Positions 38,591-48,110 of a stretch of DNA of 64,000 nt are shown here, in pieces (the stretch's first letter is position 1; the number at the start of each line of letters is the position of its first letter). Below the pieces are notes generated by a model. That model did not search any database, was not told the origin of the DNA, and saw only the letters and a list, made by a program, of their open reading frames with translations. Source of the DNA: Chryseobacterium indologenes (GTDB lineage Bacteria > Bacteroidota > Bacteroidia > Flavobacteriales > Weeksellaceae); contig NZ_CP018786.1 in NCBI RefSeq assembly GCF_002025665.1, positions 3,348,001 to 3,412,000 on the forward strand, read 5' to 3'. Made by a program: the position numbers and the translations under genes.

Positions 38591-39615
38591 ATGATATTGT
38601 TGCAAAGTTTATTAATACTGATAATTACAACCTCACTCCTATTACTGATGGATTGATCAATACAACCTATCTTTTGGAGAATAAAGATCAAGGGAAAAAG
38701 TTTATTCTGCAGAAAATCAACAATCATGTTTTTAAACAGCCGGAAGTGGTCGTTAATAACCATTTAATGATTAATGAAGTTCTCAGGTCAAATAATTATC
38801 AATTTGAAATTATAGAACCCATTCCTTCTCTCACTGGCCAAATTCTGGTAAAAGATAAAAATGGTCAGCTATGGCGTATGTTAAGTTTTGTAGAAAACAG
38901 CATTACATTCCTTACTGCTCCATCCTTACAGACCGCTTTTGATGCTGCTAAAACCTTCAGTTATTTTCTAAATACAGTAAATACTGAACAACTACCTGCC
39001 ATTCAAGATTCTCTTCCTAATTTCCTCAATTTTGAGAAGAGGGTTGCAGATTATAAAGACTCACTAAAAAATGCAGCACCTCATTTAAGAGAAAATGCTA
39101 AGGTTGAAATAGAAATCACCAACCAGCTTTTGTCGTTGCCTGACCGATGGATTGAAATGGAGAAAAACAATCAGATTCCCAAAAGGATTATTCATGCCGA
39201 TGTAAAAATCAGTAATATTCTCTTTGATCAGAACCATAACCCTTTAGCTGTGATAGATCTGGATACTATGATGATTTCTACTATTTTGTATGATTTCGGA
39301 ACCATGATTCAGTCTTACACCAATACAACACAGGAAGATGACGGAACAGCCCAAAACAATTTCAATCCTGAAATGTATAAAGTTGTAAAAGAGGGATTTT
39401 TATTTTATCTAAAAGAAAAACTGACGTCTGAAGAATCTGATAGTCTTGATTATGCGGCACAAGTCGCTATTTATATCCAGGAACTTCGCTTTTTAACAGA
39501 TTACCTTAACGGAAGTACCTACTATTCTATCATGCATCCTGAACACAATCTGGAAAGAACAAAAAACCAGTTAGAACTGTTGAAGGGATTGAGGGAATAC
39601 TTGAGAAGTAAATGA
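38581..39615 (+). CDS. APH-fold sugar kinase, N-acetylhexosamine 1-kinase-like
   Basis: 344 residues with the aminoglycoside-phosphotransferase fold: LITPITDGLINTTYLL-type glycine loop near residue 20 (ITDGLINTTYLL), Lys in FILQKINN, the catalytic loop HADVKISNILFD (about residues 205-216) and the metal-binding DLDTM. Overall length and the opening motif resemble NahK, which phosphorylates GlcNAc/GalNAc at C1. Overlap with the upstream gene and the GH109 context support a GalNAc 1-kinase. Homoserine or choline kinase-like activity is the alternative. Confidence 0.7.
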
Positions 39616-39660
39616 TTTTTAAGCTCTTATCATTTGTACTAAGATTACATACGATATTTA

Positions 39661-39725
39661 GATTCCTACGGAATGACAAAGTGTGCGGATAAATAAAGTG
39701 CTCTGTTTGCCATTCCGTAAGAATC
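39661..39725. repeat. Palindromic repeat R2
   Basis: GATTCCTACGGAATGACA arm at the left and CATTCCGTAAGAATC at the right. The centre GTGTGCGGATAAATAAAGTG is shared with R5. It is followed to about 39850 by C-rich DNA (CTCTCAAACCC, CCCGAAT) resembling that beside R5 and at 61440-61500. No gene lies in this 247-bp gap. Confidence 0.75.
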
Positions 39726-39862
39726 CAGCTTTATCTTCTCACTCTCCGACTCTCAAACCCAAATCCCGAATCACAAAATCTGGCATCTCGTTCAAACTCT
39801 CCCATCATCAACAGTCACACTCAATAACCTGAATCTCGCACCCCAAATTCCAAAACTCCTAA

Positions 39863-40354
39863 TTACCTCAAAAACTTAAGAATTCTTTTCCACTCTTCCA
39901 GTTTCTTTTCAAAGGAAACGGTATGAAGCGGACTTGTAGAAGGCAATAAAAAAATGGGCAGCTTATAATCTTTCCCGAGTAGTTTCTGTAAGTTCTTGTA
40001 TGACTTTCCACCGTTGCAGAAAACAGCTTTTATATTCGGATGTTTTTCCAGCAGTTCAGCAATCTGATTGGCTTCTTCGTTTTTGATTTCGGAATCCAGA
40101 CTTCCTTTTCTCTCACAGGAATCAATGACATCCCAAAGGGCGATATGATGTTTCTTTATCGTTTCAATTCTTTGAGTATAATCATGAGTAAATTCTTCGT
40201 GCAGCAATTCAAAAATGATTTTCCAGAATTTATTTTGAGGATGGGCATAATATTGCTGCTTTTCCAATGATTTCACCCCGGGAATTGATCCTAAAATTAG
40301 AATATCAGACTGAGAATCAATGATAGGTGGAAATGAAGAAATACGGTTTTGCAT
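39863..40354 (-). CDS. DNA glycosylase, UDG superfamily (deoxyinosine/uracil type)
   Basis: 163 residues from ATG 40352-40354 (TTG two codons earlier is possible). Motif ILGSIPGVKSLEKQQYYAHPQNKFW near the N-terminus and LLPSTSPLHTVSF near the C-terminus are those of the family-6 hypoxanthine-DNA glycosylases within the UDG superfamily; GNGGKSY-like CNGGKSYKNL precedes the latter. It would excise deaminated bases. Single gene, about 300 bp from its minus-strand upstream neighbour. Confidence 0.8.
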   Translation of the reverse strand: MQNRISSFPPIIDSQSDILILGSIPGVKSLEKQQYYAHPQNKFWKIIFELLHEEFTHDYTQRIETIKKHHIALWDVIDSCERKGSLDSEIKNEEANQIAELLEKHPNIKAVFCNGGKSYKNLQKLLGKDYKLPIFLLPSTSPLHTVSFEKKLEEWKRILKFLR

Positions 40355-40563
40355 ATTCAAATATAGAGATTTAAATTATTTTAATCTGGCTGGAAGCCGG
40401 GAGCTTGAAGAAGGAAGTTATTGAGGTCTTAAAAAACGGGTTGTCGCCATTTTCATCTTTCTAAACAGTGATATCATTAATTTATAGTAACCTCTATCAA
40501 TGTTAAGATTAGCAGCTACTTCCAGCTTCCAATAACCTGAATTTAATTCCCTTAAACAACTCA

Positions 40564-40637
40564 GGTTATTTAGATTTTGGCTAAAGCCATTGGATATTTT
40601 TCATAAAAAAAGCGGGCTAAAGCCCGCTCCTATTGAT
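40564..40637. repeat. GGCTAAAGCC-type repeat element, copy 1
   Basis: TTGGCTAAAGCCA hairpin followed about 30 bp later by GCGGGCTAAAGCCCGC. A second, decayed copy is at 59377-59431 with the same order of parts. The rest of the 300-bp gap (40355-40563) shows no gene. Confidence 0.6.
40604..40628 (-). terminator. Terminator after the S9 peptidase gene
   Basis: AGCGGGCT/AGCCCGCT perfect 8-bp stem (40611-40628), followed on the minus strand by T7, 27 bp past the stop codon. The terminator is formed by the repeat element. Confidence 0.8.
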
Positions 40638-40654
40638 ATTTATTTTTATTGATC

Positions 40655-42649
40655 TTATAAAGTTTCCTTCAGCCAATCAAAGAATTCTCTCTGCCATACC
40701 AATCCGTTTTGTGGATGAAGTACCCAGTGGTTTTCGTTCGGGAAGTAAACCAGTTTAGATTTTAATCCTCTTAATTTTGCAGCCTGGAAAGCTTCCTGCC
40801 CTTGCTCGTAAGGAACACGGAAATCAATTCCTCCCTGAACAATCATGATTGGTTTGTTCCATTTTTCTACAAAGTTACTTGGGTTGAATTCTGTATAGGC
40901 TTTTGGAAGTGGTTTTTCCCATGGAGAACCAAGATCCCAATTCGCAAACCAAAGTTCTTCTGTAGTCAGATACCAGGATTTCATATCAAATAAACCATCA
41001 TGAGCGATGAATGTTTTGAATCTGTTCTCATGGATTCCGGCTAACATAAATACGCTGTATCCTCCGTAACTAGCTCCTACAGCTGCTACTCTGTCACCAT
41101 CTACGTAAGGTAAAGTTTTCGCAAAGTCTGTTGCTGCAAGATAATCTCTCATTGGCTGTCCGCCCCAGTCTTTTGAAATCTCTTCGTTCCATTTTGTTCC
41201 CCAGCCTGGCATCCCTCTTCTGTTTGGAGCCACTACGATATAATCGTTAGCAGTCATAAGAGCAAAGTTCCATCTTACGCTGAAAAACTGAGTAAGAGCA
41301 GACTGCGGTCCACCCTGGCAGTATACCAAAGTAGGATATTTTTTATTTGGGTCAAAGTTCGGTGGATAGTGGAACCACACCCCCATTTCTTTACCGTCTG
41401 AAGTTTTCACCATCTTAAGTTCAGATTTCCCCTGAGCTAACTTAGCGTATGTTTCTTTGTTTGCTTCAGTTACCTGCTTCATCTCTCCGTTTTTAACGTT
41501 TACAGAGAATAATTCTGTAGCATGGTTTACATCTGTTCTTCCTACTAAAAGTGAAGTTTTATTGTCTGTAAAGATTTCGTTGACGTCAAAATCTCCTTTG
41601 GTGATCTGCTGTATTTTTGCTGATTTTGAATCCAAAGCAAAAAGCTGTTTTGTTCCTCTGAATGCTGCTGTGAAGTAGATTGTTTTTGAATCGGCTCCCC
41701 AAAGTACATCTCCTGAAACGCTTTCATCCCATCCTGAAGTAAGATTAGTGGTCTTCCCTGACTTCCAGTCTAAGATTTTCACATCATTTTTATCTGCTTC
41801 ATATCCGTCTCTGGCCATACTCTGCCAGATTAAAGATTTTCCGTCCGGGCTGAACTTAGGGTTTACATCATATCCTTTGTTGGATTCTGTAAGGTTTTTG
41901 GTTGTACCAGATGCCAGATCGTAAGCAAAGATATCTGTATTGGTGCTTGTAGAATATTCTTTACCACTTTTAGGTTTTGTAACATATAAAAGCTGTGCAG
42001 AATCCGGACTCCAGATAAAGTCTTCAGCACCACCAAAAGGTCTCTGAGGAGAATCCCATGTTTTCCCTTCCAAAAGGTCTTTCGCTCCTTCTACTTTATC
42101 GGCTGTATTCACAACAAATACATGGTTATATTTTCCTTCATTGAAATAATCCCAGTGTCTGTGGTTCAGATCTGTGTAAACCTGTGCTGTCGTTTTAGGA
42201 GTATCACTGAATTTATCTTTCCCCATCACTTTTTCTACCAATACCTGCTTGCTGAAAGCAATTTTCTTCCCGTCCGGAGAAATTACAACGTTATCAGCTT
42301 CACCAATCGTATAAAATTCTGTCCAGGTTTTTCCGGCATCTTTAGAAAGATAGATTTTATCACCTTCCTGCGCATAAATTCCGTTTTTATCCCATTGAAT
42401 AAGGGCTTTTTTACCGAAATCAATTTTAGAAGACTGATGATTAAGAACATTCAGAAAATAGTTCTCATTTTTCGTTTTCTCTGTTTTCAGGTCTACCTGT
42501 CCTACTTTGTAGATAAGGGAACCCTGATCTGGTGAAACTGCCTGTACCCCAACTTTTTTCAAAGTCCAAAGAATTTCAGGCGTCATTACTTGTTGTGCAT
42601 TCATTAAAAGCGGAGCTGCCAAAGCCAGCAGGCTGTACTTAAGTTTCAT
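40655..42649 (-). CDS. Exported S9-family peptidase (DPP5-like)
   Basis: 664 residues with a signal peptide (LALAAPLLMNAQQ). The N-terminal ~400 residues are a WD40-like beta-propeller (SPDGKKIAFSK, SPDSAQLLYVTK, SPDGKSLIWQS). The C-terminal alpha/beta hydrolase has Ser527 in GASYGG, Asp in GGIDFRVP and His in NENHWVL. Architecture and sequence resemble dipeptidyl-peptidase 5 of Porphyromonas. It is likely periplasmic, releasing dipeptides during protein catabolism. Confidence 0.88.
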   Translation of the reverse strand: MKLKYSLLALAAPLLMNAQQVMTPEILWTLKKVGVQAVSPDQGSLIYKVGQVDLKTEKTKNENYFLNVLNHQSSKIDFGKKALIQWDKNGIYAQEGDKIYLSKDAGKTWTEFYTIGEADNVVISPDGKKIAFSKQVLVEKVMGKDKFSDTPKTTAQVYTDLNHRHWDYFNEGKYNHVFVVNTADKVEGAKDLLEGKTWDSPQRPFGGAEDFIWSPDSAQLLYVTKPKSGKEYSTSTNTDIFAYDLASGTTKNLTESNKGYDVNPKFSPDGKSLIWQSMARDGYEADKNDVKILDWKSGKTTNLTSGWDESVSGDVLWGADSKTIYFTAAFRGTKQLFALDSKSAKIQQITKGDFDVNEIFTDNKTSLLVGRTDVNHATELFSVNVKNGEMKQVTEANKETYAKLAQGKSELKMVKTSDGKEMGVWFHYPPNFDPNKKYPTLVYCQGGPQSALTQFFSVRWNFALMTANDYIVVAPNRRGMPGWGTKWNEEISKDWGGQPMRDYLAATDFAKTLPYVDGDRVAAVGASYGGYSVFMLAGIHENRFKTFIAHDGLFDMKSWYLTTEELWFANWDLGSPWEKPLPKAYTEFNPSNFVEKWNKPIMIVQGGIDFRVPYEQGQEAFQAAKLRGLKSKLVYFPNENHWVLHPQNGLVWQREFFDWLKETL

Positions 42650-42854
42650 ATGTTGATATTCATTTTTAACGGATGTACAAAATCAGCTGATTTCCTACAT
42701 CCTTTTATTAAATTCAAAGATTGCCAAAGTTAATATTTAAAATAAAAACGGACTAAAGAATTAACATTTAAGTTTCCTAAAATTGAAAAATAAATAATTT
42801 ATTTACTAGTGAATTTCACTAATTTTATAAAAACTAAACTAATACCCATTTAAT

Positions 42855-43721
42855 ATGAAAAAATTTATACTTTTTTCTTCACTTTGTGTGTCTTCATTCT
42901 TTTTTTCACAGCTTACGATGAGTCCTTTTCCCAATCATTATTATAATCCTTATCAGGTCACTATTAATGGAAACGGGACTATTTATTATACGACTGACGG
43001 AAGCACTCCGACGATTAGTTCTTCCTCTGCCGTAAATAATGTGCAGATTTCTATTGATCAGAATAAAGAGATCAAGGCATTTCTTGTTAACGGACAAGGA
43101 AGTTCTTCTCCTGTAATCAGTAAAAAGTATTACACTGGAAATATTCCTACAGCTGCTATTTATTTTAAAATCCCTTCTACATGGACTTCAGGAAGCTGCG
43201 TAATGATTGACATGGTTAGTCCCAATTCTATAGACGGATTTGCAATGGATACATTCTGGCCCGGAGTTGTCATGCAACCTACAGGATGTGAATCATGGTA
43301 TAAAACTACAAAAGATTTTGAAAGTGCCAATGTCCGTTTTAATAATTGCACTCTATTTGAGAATATTCCTGCCACCATCAGCACTAATCTGATTCCGATG
43401 GGAAGTACTTTGTATTATGATTTTACGGATGGTGTAATAACAACTCCGCCTTCATGCTTATTTCTAACGACTAATGAATCGATATCTAAAAATAACAACG
43501 TTTTAATCAAAGTTTATCCGAATCCTGTTTCAGATATTTTAAAACTAAATACTGACCGGAACTTCAAAGAATATGAGATTATAGATATGACCGGAAAGAC
43601 TGTTGTAAAGGATCCGTTTGTAAAAGAAATTACCGTTAATCAGCTTAGTTCGGGATCTTATTTTCTAAGACTTAAAGATTCGAAAGAAGACCTCGTGTTA
43701 TTGAAGTTCATTAAAAAATAA
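42855..43721 (+). CDS. T9SS cargo protein with chitobiase-C-terminal-like domain
   Basis: 288 residues. Signal peptide (FILFSSLCVSSFFFSQ), a chitobiase/FN3-associated beta domain (GTIYYTTDGSTPT, residues about 38-90), and a central beta region (about 95-200) with paired cysteines that resembles starch-binding modules. It ends with a type A T9SS sorting domain (about 215-288: VYPNPVSDILKLN, GSYFLRLKD). The protein should be exported through the outer membrane and attached to or released from the surface. No catalytic domain is visible, so a carbohydrate-binding role is inferred. Confidence 0.8.
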   Translation: MKKFILFSSLCVSSFFFSQLTMSPFPNHYYNPYQVTINGNGTIYYTTDGSTPTISSSSAVNNVQISIDQNKEIKAFLVNGQGSSSPVISKKYYTGNIPTAAIYFKIPSTWTSGSCVMIDMVSPNSIDGFAMDTFWPGVVMQPTGCESWYKTTKDFESANVRFNNCTLFENIPATISTNLIPMGSTLYYDFTDGVITTPPSCLFLTTNESISKNNNVLIKVYPNPVSDILKLNTDRNFKEYEIIDMTGKTVVKDPFVKEITVNQLSSGSYFLRLKDSKEDLVLLKFIKK

Positions 43722-43750
43722 AAAAATCCGCTCGTTGAGCGGATTTTTTA
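43721..43750. terminator. Bidirectional terminator between convergent genes
   Basis: AAAAAATCCGCTC-GTT-GAGCGGATTTTTT. It starts within the stop codon of the T9SS gene and lies 23 bp past the stop of the convergent holin-like gene. Confidence 0.9.
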
Positions 43751-43772
43751 TTTTGATCTTTTATGATTTTAA

Positions 43773-44117
43773 TTAATCTCCATCTGAGAACATTGAGTTC
43801 GCAAGAGAAGTTACGATTGACAATAATATACTGAAGATAAATGCCCACCAGAAACCATCTACAACCATGCTGTCTATGAAATAGTCTGCAATCAGGATAA
43901 TTCCGGCATTGATTACCAAGGCAAAGAATCCTAAGGTAAGGATCGTTAACGGAAGGCCGAACAGACTTAAAATAGGCTTTACAAATATATTAAGAACCCC
44001 AAGCACAATAGCAAAGATAATGGCTGAAGAAAACCCTTCAAAATGTACTCCCGGCAAGATTTTAGTTAAAAGATAAGCTACAATTGCCGTAATAAATAGT
44101 CGGATAATTAAGTTCAT
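43773..44117 (-). CDS. Phage-holin-superfamily-IV-like membrane protein
   Basis: 114 residues, four hydrophobic segments. The pattern (YLLTKILPGVHFEGF, AIVLGVLNIFVKPIL, LPLTILTLGFFALVINAGIIL-type helices) is the PF04020 family (YvlD-like), widespread in bacterial chromosomes despite its holin name. No lysis genes are nearby. Confidence 0.85.
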   Translation of the reverse strand: MNLIIRLFITAIVAYLLTKILPGVHFEGFSSAIIFAIVLGVLNIFVKPILSLFGLPLTILTLGFFALVINAGIILIADYFIDSMVVDGFWWAFIFSILLSIVTSLANSMFSDGD

Positions 44118-44235
44118 TGTGATATTTTTTAATGTTTATGGGGTTTGTCGAGCAAAAGCCATTCCATTCCGGAAAAAATAATGCTTTGAAACCCTTTATT
44201 GAAGGAATATTTTGTCTTTTATTTCCCGTAACGTC

Positions 44236-44658
44236 TTATTTTATTTTCATCATGGTGACTAATGAGGTCGCTACATGACTTTCCGAGTCCGAACCTTCAG
44301 TCTGAACATAAATTTCCGTTCTCACGACAACAATTTTACCTCCACCTTTGATAACATAGGATTTTGAAACCAAAGCATCCCCCATTGCCGGACGAAGATA
44401 ATTCACTTTCAATTCAACGGTTACTACATAACAGTCTTCCGGATAATGGCTCACAGCAGCATATCCTGAAGAAACATCCACCAGAGAGGCGATCATCGCT
44501 CCGTTAAACATTCCTGCTTTTCTGGTCATCATTTCCATTTTAGGGATTTTCATGGATATAAAATCGGTTTCTACTCCCAGCAGTTCTGCTTTATAGAATT
44601 TCAAGGTTTCCGAACGGTTGAAGCTGTCTGTGATGAGTTTTCTTTTCTCTGGTGTCAT
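44236..44658 (-). CDS. Hotdog-fold thioesterase, PaaI-like
   Basis: 140 residues. Hotdog pattern with FNGAMIASLVDVSSGYAAV (active-site region with Asn and Asp), TVELKVNYLRPAMGD and a final strand set (KIVVVRTEIYVQ). It would hydrolyse acyl-CoA thioesters; chain preference is unknown. Confidence 0.8.
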   Translation of the reverse strand: MTPEKRKLITDSFNRSETLKFYKAELLGVETDFISMKIPKMEMMTRKAGMFNGAMIASLVDVSSGYAAVSHYPEDCYVVTVELKVNYLRPAMGDALVSKSYVIKGGGKIVVVRTEIYVQTEGSDSESHVATSLVTMMKIK

Positions 44659-44900
44659 TACTTTTGAATTTGAATGTAAAGGTAGAAATTGATTTAAAGA
44701 TTAAAGAATATAAAGATTAAAAATTTCCAGTGTCAGGAAGCTTTGAGGGAACTGATATAAACTTATGCTGCTCTTTGATCTCTATATGAATATTTAAACC
44801 TTATAGGTATTGAAAACCTGTAACGTTTTGTTGTGTGTCGTTTTATTCAGCAATAATCAAAATTTTTCAGTTCAAAAGGTTAGATTTGCAGGAAAGCTTT

Positions 44901-45326
44901 ATGATGGGTTTAAAAAGGTTTTTACAACTTTTAGGTTTACTGGCAGGATTCTGTTTTCAGGCACAAACGCTGCATTTGTATGGCGGTGCAGATCAGGATC
45001 AGTATCTGGGATGCCTAAACTGTGATAATTTTGATAAAAATTCGATCTGGAACAAGTTCAGCGATTACGGAAATGTCTTCAGTTCAAAATCCATCTGGAA
45101 TACATATGGAAATTATGGGAGTACGTACAGCGCCTATTCTCCATGGAATTCCTATGCTTCTTATCCTCCGGCAATTCTGGATCAGGACGGAAACTTCTTT
45201 GGATTTCTTACTTTGAATCCTTATAAATCGGATAGATCAGAACTGGAACTGGCAGTTATTTTATGTAAGCATCATGAAGAAATTAAAAGTGATGTTGGAG
45301 GCTGGTACGAGAGGTTGTTCCGGTAA
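44901..45326 (+). CDS. Exported small protein with SIWNxYGxYGS repeats
   Basis: 141 residues from ATG 44901 (ATG 44904 equally possible). Signal peptide ending GFCFQAQ. The mature part contains three repeats of about 15 residues: NSIWNKFSDYGNVFSS, KSIWNTYGNYGSTYSA, YSPWNSYASYPP. These are preceded by GCLNCDNFDKN and followed by DQDGNFFGFLTLNP. I recall hypothetical proteins with the same WNxYGxYGSxYS repeat in other phyla, but no function. Confidence 0.65.
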   Translation: MMGLKRFLQLLGLLAGFCFQAQTLHLYGGADQDQYLGCLNCDNFDKNSIWNKFSDYGNVFSSKSIWNTYGNYGSTYSAYSPWNSYASYPPAILDQDGNFFGFLTLNPYKSDRSELELAVILCKHHEEIKSDVGGWYERLFR

Positions 45327-45389
45327 CCTATGAATTCTCACTTCTTCTCCTGGAATATTTATATAAAAAACTGTGAAAACATAAGGCTG

Positions 45390-45454
45390 GATTCCTACGG
45401 AATGACAAATACAATGCTTAGTTTATCCGTATAGTTTGTCATTCCGTAGGAATC
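45390..45454. repeat. Palindromic repeat R3
   Basis: GATTCCTACGGAATGACA arm and TGTCATTCCGTAGGAATC arm, perfect complements, around a ~29-bp centre. It is followed to about 45562 by CGCAAAGGCGCAAG... / TTTTTAAGGCGCAAAG / TCCGATAAAATG, which is colinear with the DNA following R4. Confidence 0.8.
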
Positions 45455-45668
45455 TCTGTATAAATGAAAAGCCGGAAGATTGTTGGAAAACGCAAAGGCG
45501 CAAGTTGTTTTCCAAATTGTATGTTTTTAAGGCGCAAAGATTTTATCTCCGATAAAATGTGATCATGTCTAAAATTGTATCATCTATCGGTGTAGAGAGT
45601 TCTAGCCATCATTTCATTATCCTTGAAGAGGAAGCTCATATAAATAGCGTATATCAAAAGCTATTGTG

Positions 45669-45719
45669 TTTGACTGGCAGTCAAAAGGTTGCGGTTTCGA
45701 ATCCCGTATTCTCCACTCA
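45669..45719 (+). pseudogene. tRNA 3'-half remnant (anticodon arm, T arm, 3' acceptor strand)
   Basis: TTTGA-CTGGCAG-TCAAA makes a perfect anticodon arm with T33, A37 and apparent anticodon GGC. It is followed by a 5-nt variable loop (AGGTT), a T arm GCGGTTTCGAATCCCGT (one G-to-T change at the invariant G53), then ATTCTCC and A. No matching 5' acceptor strand or D arm with GG is found upstream. The remaining part of the 45455-45800 gap holds only repeat-like DNA. Confidence 0.45.
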
Positions 45720-45800
45720 ACAATGAATGCTATTTAACCTGATTTTTCTGAATCGTGAATTAAGATGGTTGGATAATGTTTAGGTGAGACTTACTATTGA

Positions 45801-47927
45801 TTAACCAAGTTGCACCTGAAAATCATCACTCAAAGTTAAAACACCTTCTGCAAGGTTTTCCGGATGTGTGGTAAAGCCTTTCAATTTTGAGGTTTTTCCT
45901 TTTAATACAAGGTCTAAAAGCTGTTTATCGGATAATTTTTTACCGAAAATTTCAAAGGTAATTTTGAATCCGCAGTTTTTAAAATCAGAACATCCTACTG
46001 CTGTTTTTCCTTTGATCAGGTTGTGTCCTTTGCATTTCGGGCATTTCGTTTCTTCCCAGGACTGAAGTTCTTTTTTCTGTGCAGGTTCTCTTTTTTTCTT
46101 TTCCTTTACTTCTTCTTTCTCTTCTTCCTGAAGGGTAATTACTTTTCCTTTTCCGTACACTACTTTCTCAGTAAGTTCGGTAACCATCTGAATCAGTTCT
46201 TCTTTGAAAAGGTTGGCTTCATACTCTCCTTTTTCAATTTTACGAAGTTTGGATTCCCATTCACCAGTTAGTTCCGGACTTTTTAACAGCTCGTCTTCGA
46301 TGGTATCAATCAACTGAATTCCGGTTTGGGTAGCGATGAGGTTTTTCCTTTTCTTCTCGATGTATTTTCTTTTGAAAAGGGTTTCAATGATGTTGGCACG
46401 GGTAGATGGTCTTCCGATTCCGTTGTTCTTCAGCATTTCACGCAACTCTTCATCTTCTACCTGTTTTCCGGCAGTTTCCATGGCTCTCAGCAAGGTTGCT
46501 TCGGTATAAGGTTTTGGAGGTGTTGTTTTTCCCTGGTGAATCATAGGATCATGTGGTCCGGTTTCTCCTACAGTAAATTCAGGGATGGTTTGTTCTTCCT
46601 CTTTTTCTTTGTCTTTATCTGCAGCTTCTTCTTTAGGCTCTTTGGCATAAACGGCTCTCCATCCTGCTTCAAGCACCTGTCTTCCACTAGTTTTGAAAGG
46701 AATCGTTCCTACTTTTCCTTCCACCAATGTATTTGAAATTTTACATTCCGGATAGAAAACGGCAATGAAACGTTTGGCAATCAGATCATAAATCAGTTTT
46801 TCTTCCCTGCTCAGATTTTGAGAAGGTGGAATTTCCGTAGGAATGATCGCATGGTGATCGGTTACTTTTGTATCGTCGAAAACAGCCTTTGATTTTGGAA
46901 TCGGAGCTTCCAGTAACGGAGCAATCAGCTCCTGATAAGGATACATTTTCTGAAGAATACCTGTTATTTTCGGATATAAACTCTCGGATAGATAGGTGGT
47001 ATCAACACGCGGATAGGTTACATGCTTCTTTTCATAAAGACTTTGGATATAATTCAGTGTATTTTCTGCTGAATAACCGTATTTTTTATTGGCTTCTACC
47101 TGAAGTCCGGTCAGGTCGAAAAGTCGTGGATTTTTTTCTTTCCCTTCTTTAATTTCGAAAGAAACGATCTCAAATGGATTGACTTTAAGATATTCCAATC
47201 CTTTTTCAGCTCGTTCCAGTGTTTTTAAACGGTCAATCGCTGCATTGAAAAGAACGTCACGATATTTGGTTTTCAGTTCCCAATACTCTTCTGTGGTAAA
47301 GGCATCAATTTCTTTCTGACGCTGCACCAGCATGGCCAATGTGGGAGTTTGCACCCTTCCAATGGAAAGAACGGCTTTATTTCCCCCAAATTTTTTCGTA
47401 AAAAGTCTGGTCGCATTGATTCCCAATAGCCAGTCTCCGATAGCTCTGGCATTTCCGGCCAGATACAGATTTTTATAATCTTCCGCAGGTTTTAAGCTGG
47501 CAAACCCTTCTTTAATAGCATCTTCCGTCAATGAAGATATCCATAAACGCTGGATGGGTTTGTTACATTTCGCTTTCTGCAATACCCAACGCTGGATGAG
47601 TTCTCCCTCCTGCCCGGCATCCCCGCAGTTGATGACCTCATCACATTCTTCGACCAATTTTTCAATGACTTTAAACTGATTTTCAACGCCTTTATTCGGG
47701 ATCAGCTTGATTCCAAAACTGTTGGGAATAATCGGCAGTGAAAAAAGGTTCCAGGATTTGAACTGTGGACCGTAGTCATGAGGTTCTTTCAGGGTACAAA
47801 GGTGTCCGAACGTCCATGTCACGCAATAGCCGTTTCCTTCCATATAGCCTTGTTTAGGCGTGGTAGCGCCCAATACTTTGGCGATATCTCTGGCAACACT
47901 GGGTTTCTCGGCAATACATAATTTCAT
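45801..47927 (-). CDS. topB: DNA topoisomerase III (type IA)
   Basis: 708 residues from MKLCIAEKPSVARDI (ATG 47925-47927). TOPRIM domain: IAEKPSVA at the start, GDAGQEGELIQRW. The IA core has SIGRVQTPTLAMLV and the catalytic Tyr305 in VTYPRVDT, then RPSTRANIIETLFKRKYI. Near the C-terminus a zinc-ribbon-like CPKC...GCSDFKNC and an acidic/basic linker (KEEEKEEVKEKKKREPA) precede the end. It relaxes and decatenates DNA. It lies between the tRNA remnant and an AbiC-like gene; TopB is also carried by integrative elements, but nothing else here indicates one. Confidence 0.93.
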   Translation of the reverse strand: MKLCIAEKPSVARDIAKVLGATTPKQGYMEGNGYCVTWTFGHLCTLKEPHDYGPQFKSWNLFSLPIIPNSFGIKLIPNKGVENQFKVIEKLVEECDEVINCGDAGQEGELIQRWVLQKAKCNKPIQRLWISSLTEDAIKEGFASLKPAEDYKNLYLAGNARAIGDWLLGINATRLFTKKFGGNKAVLSIGRVQTPTLAMLVQRQKEIDAFTTEEYWELKTKYRDVLFNAAIDRLKTLERAEKGLEYLKVNPFEIVSFEIKEGKEKNPRLFDLTGLQVEANKKYGYSAENTLNYIQSLYEKKHVTYPRVDTTYLSESLYPKITGILQKMYPYQELIAPLLEAPIPKSKAVFDDTKVTDHHAIIPTEIPPSQNLSREEKLIYDLIAKRFIAVFYPECKISNTLVEGKVGTIPFKTSGRQVLEAGWRAVYAKEPKEEAADKDKEKEEEQTIPEFTVGETGPHDPMIHQGKTTPPKPYTEATLLRAMETAGKQVEDEELREMLKNNGIGRPSTRANIIETLFKRKYIEKKRKNLIATQTGIQLIDTIEDELLKSPELTGEWESKLRKIEKGEYEANLFKEELIQMVTELTEKVVYGKGKVITLQEEEKEEVKEKKKREPAQKKELQSWEETKCPKCKGHNLIKGKTAVGCSDFKNCGFKITFEIFGKKLSDKQLLDLVLKGKTSKLKGFTTHPENLAEGVLTLSDDFQVQLG

Positions 47928-48110
47928 GAACTCGGGTTTATTGAAGGAGTGCAAAAATCGGGATTTTTTTTGACTTTAGCTAATCCATACAAATTCCAAC
48001 ATAATATGTTTTTTCTAATAACTAAATTTAATCTAATAATTTTTACATTCAAATCTTAGGGCAATTGATTATTCAAATAAGTATTAGGTATTTTCAATAT
48101 AAGACAAACA

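Noticed and set aside
43773..44117. Holin gene as a sign of prophage
   Set aside because: The family (PF04020) is a common chromosomal membrane protein, and no phage structural, lysin or integrase gene is present.
45643..45715. Intact tRNA gene
   Set aside because: The 26 bases upstream of the anticodon arm contain neither a D arm with GG nor a strand complementary to ATTCTCC, and G53 is changed; treated as a remnant.
46023..46736. Plus-strand Phe-rich frames opposite topB
   Set aside because: Composition (Phe/Ser-rich) is what antisense of Lys/Glu-rich coding DNA produces; topB is intact on the other strand.
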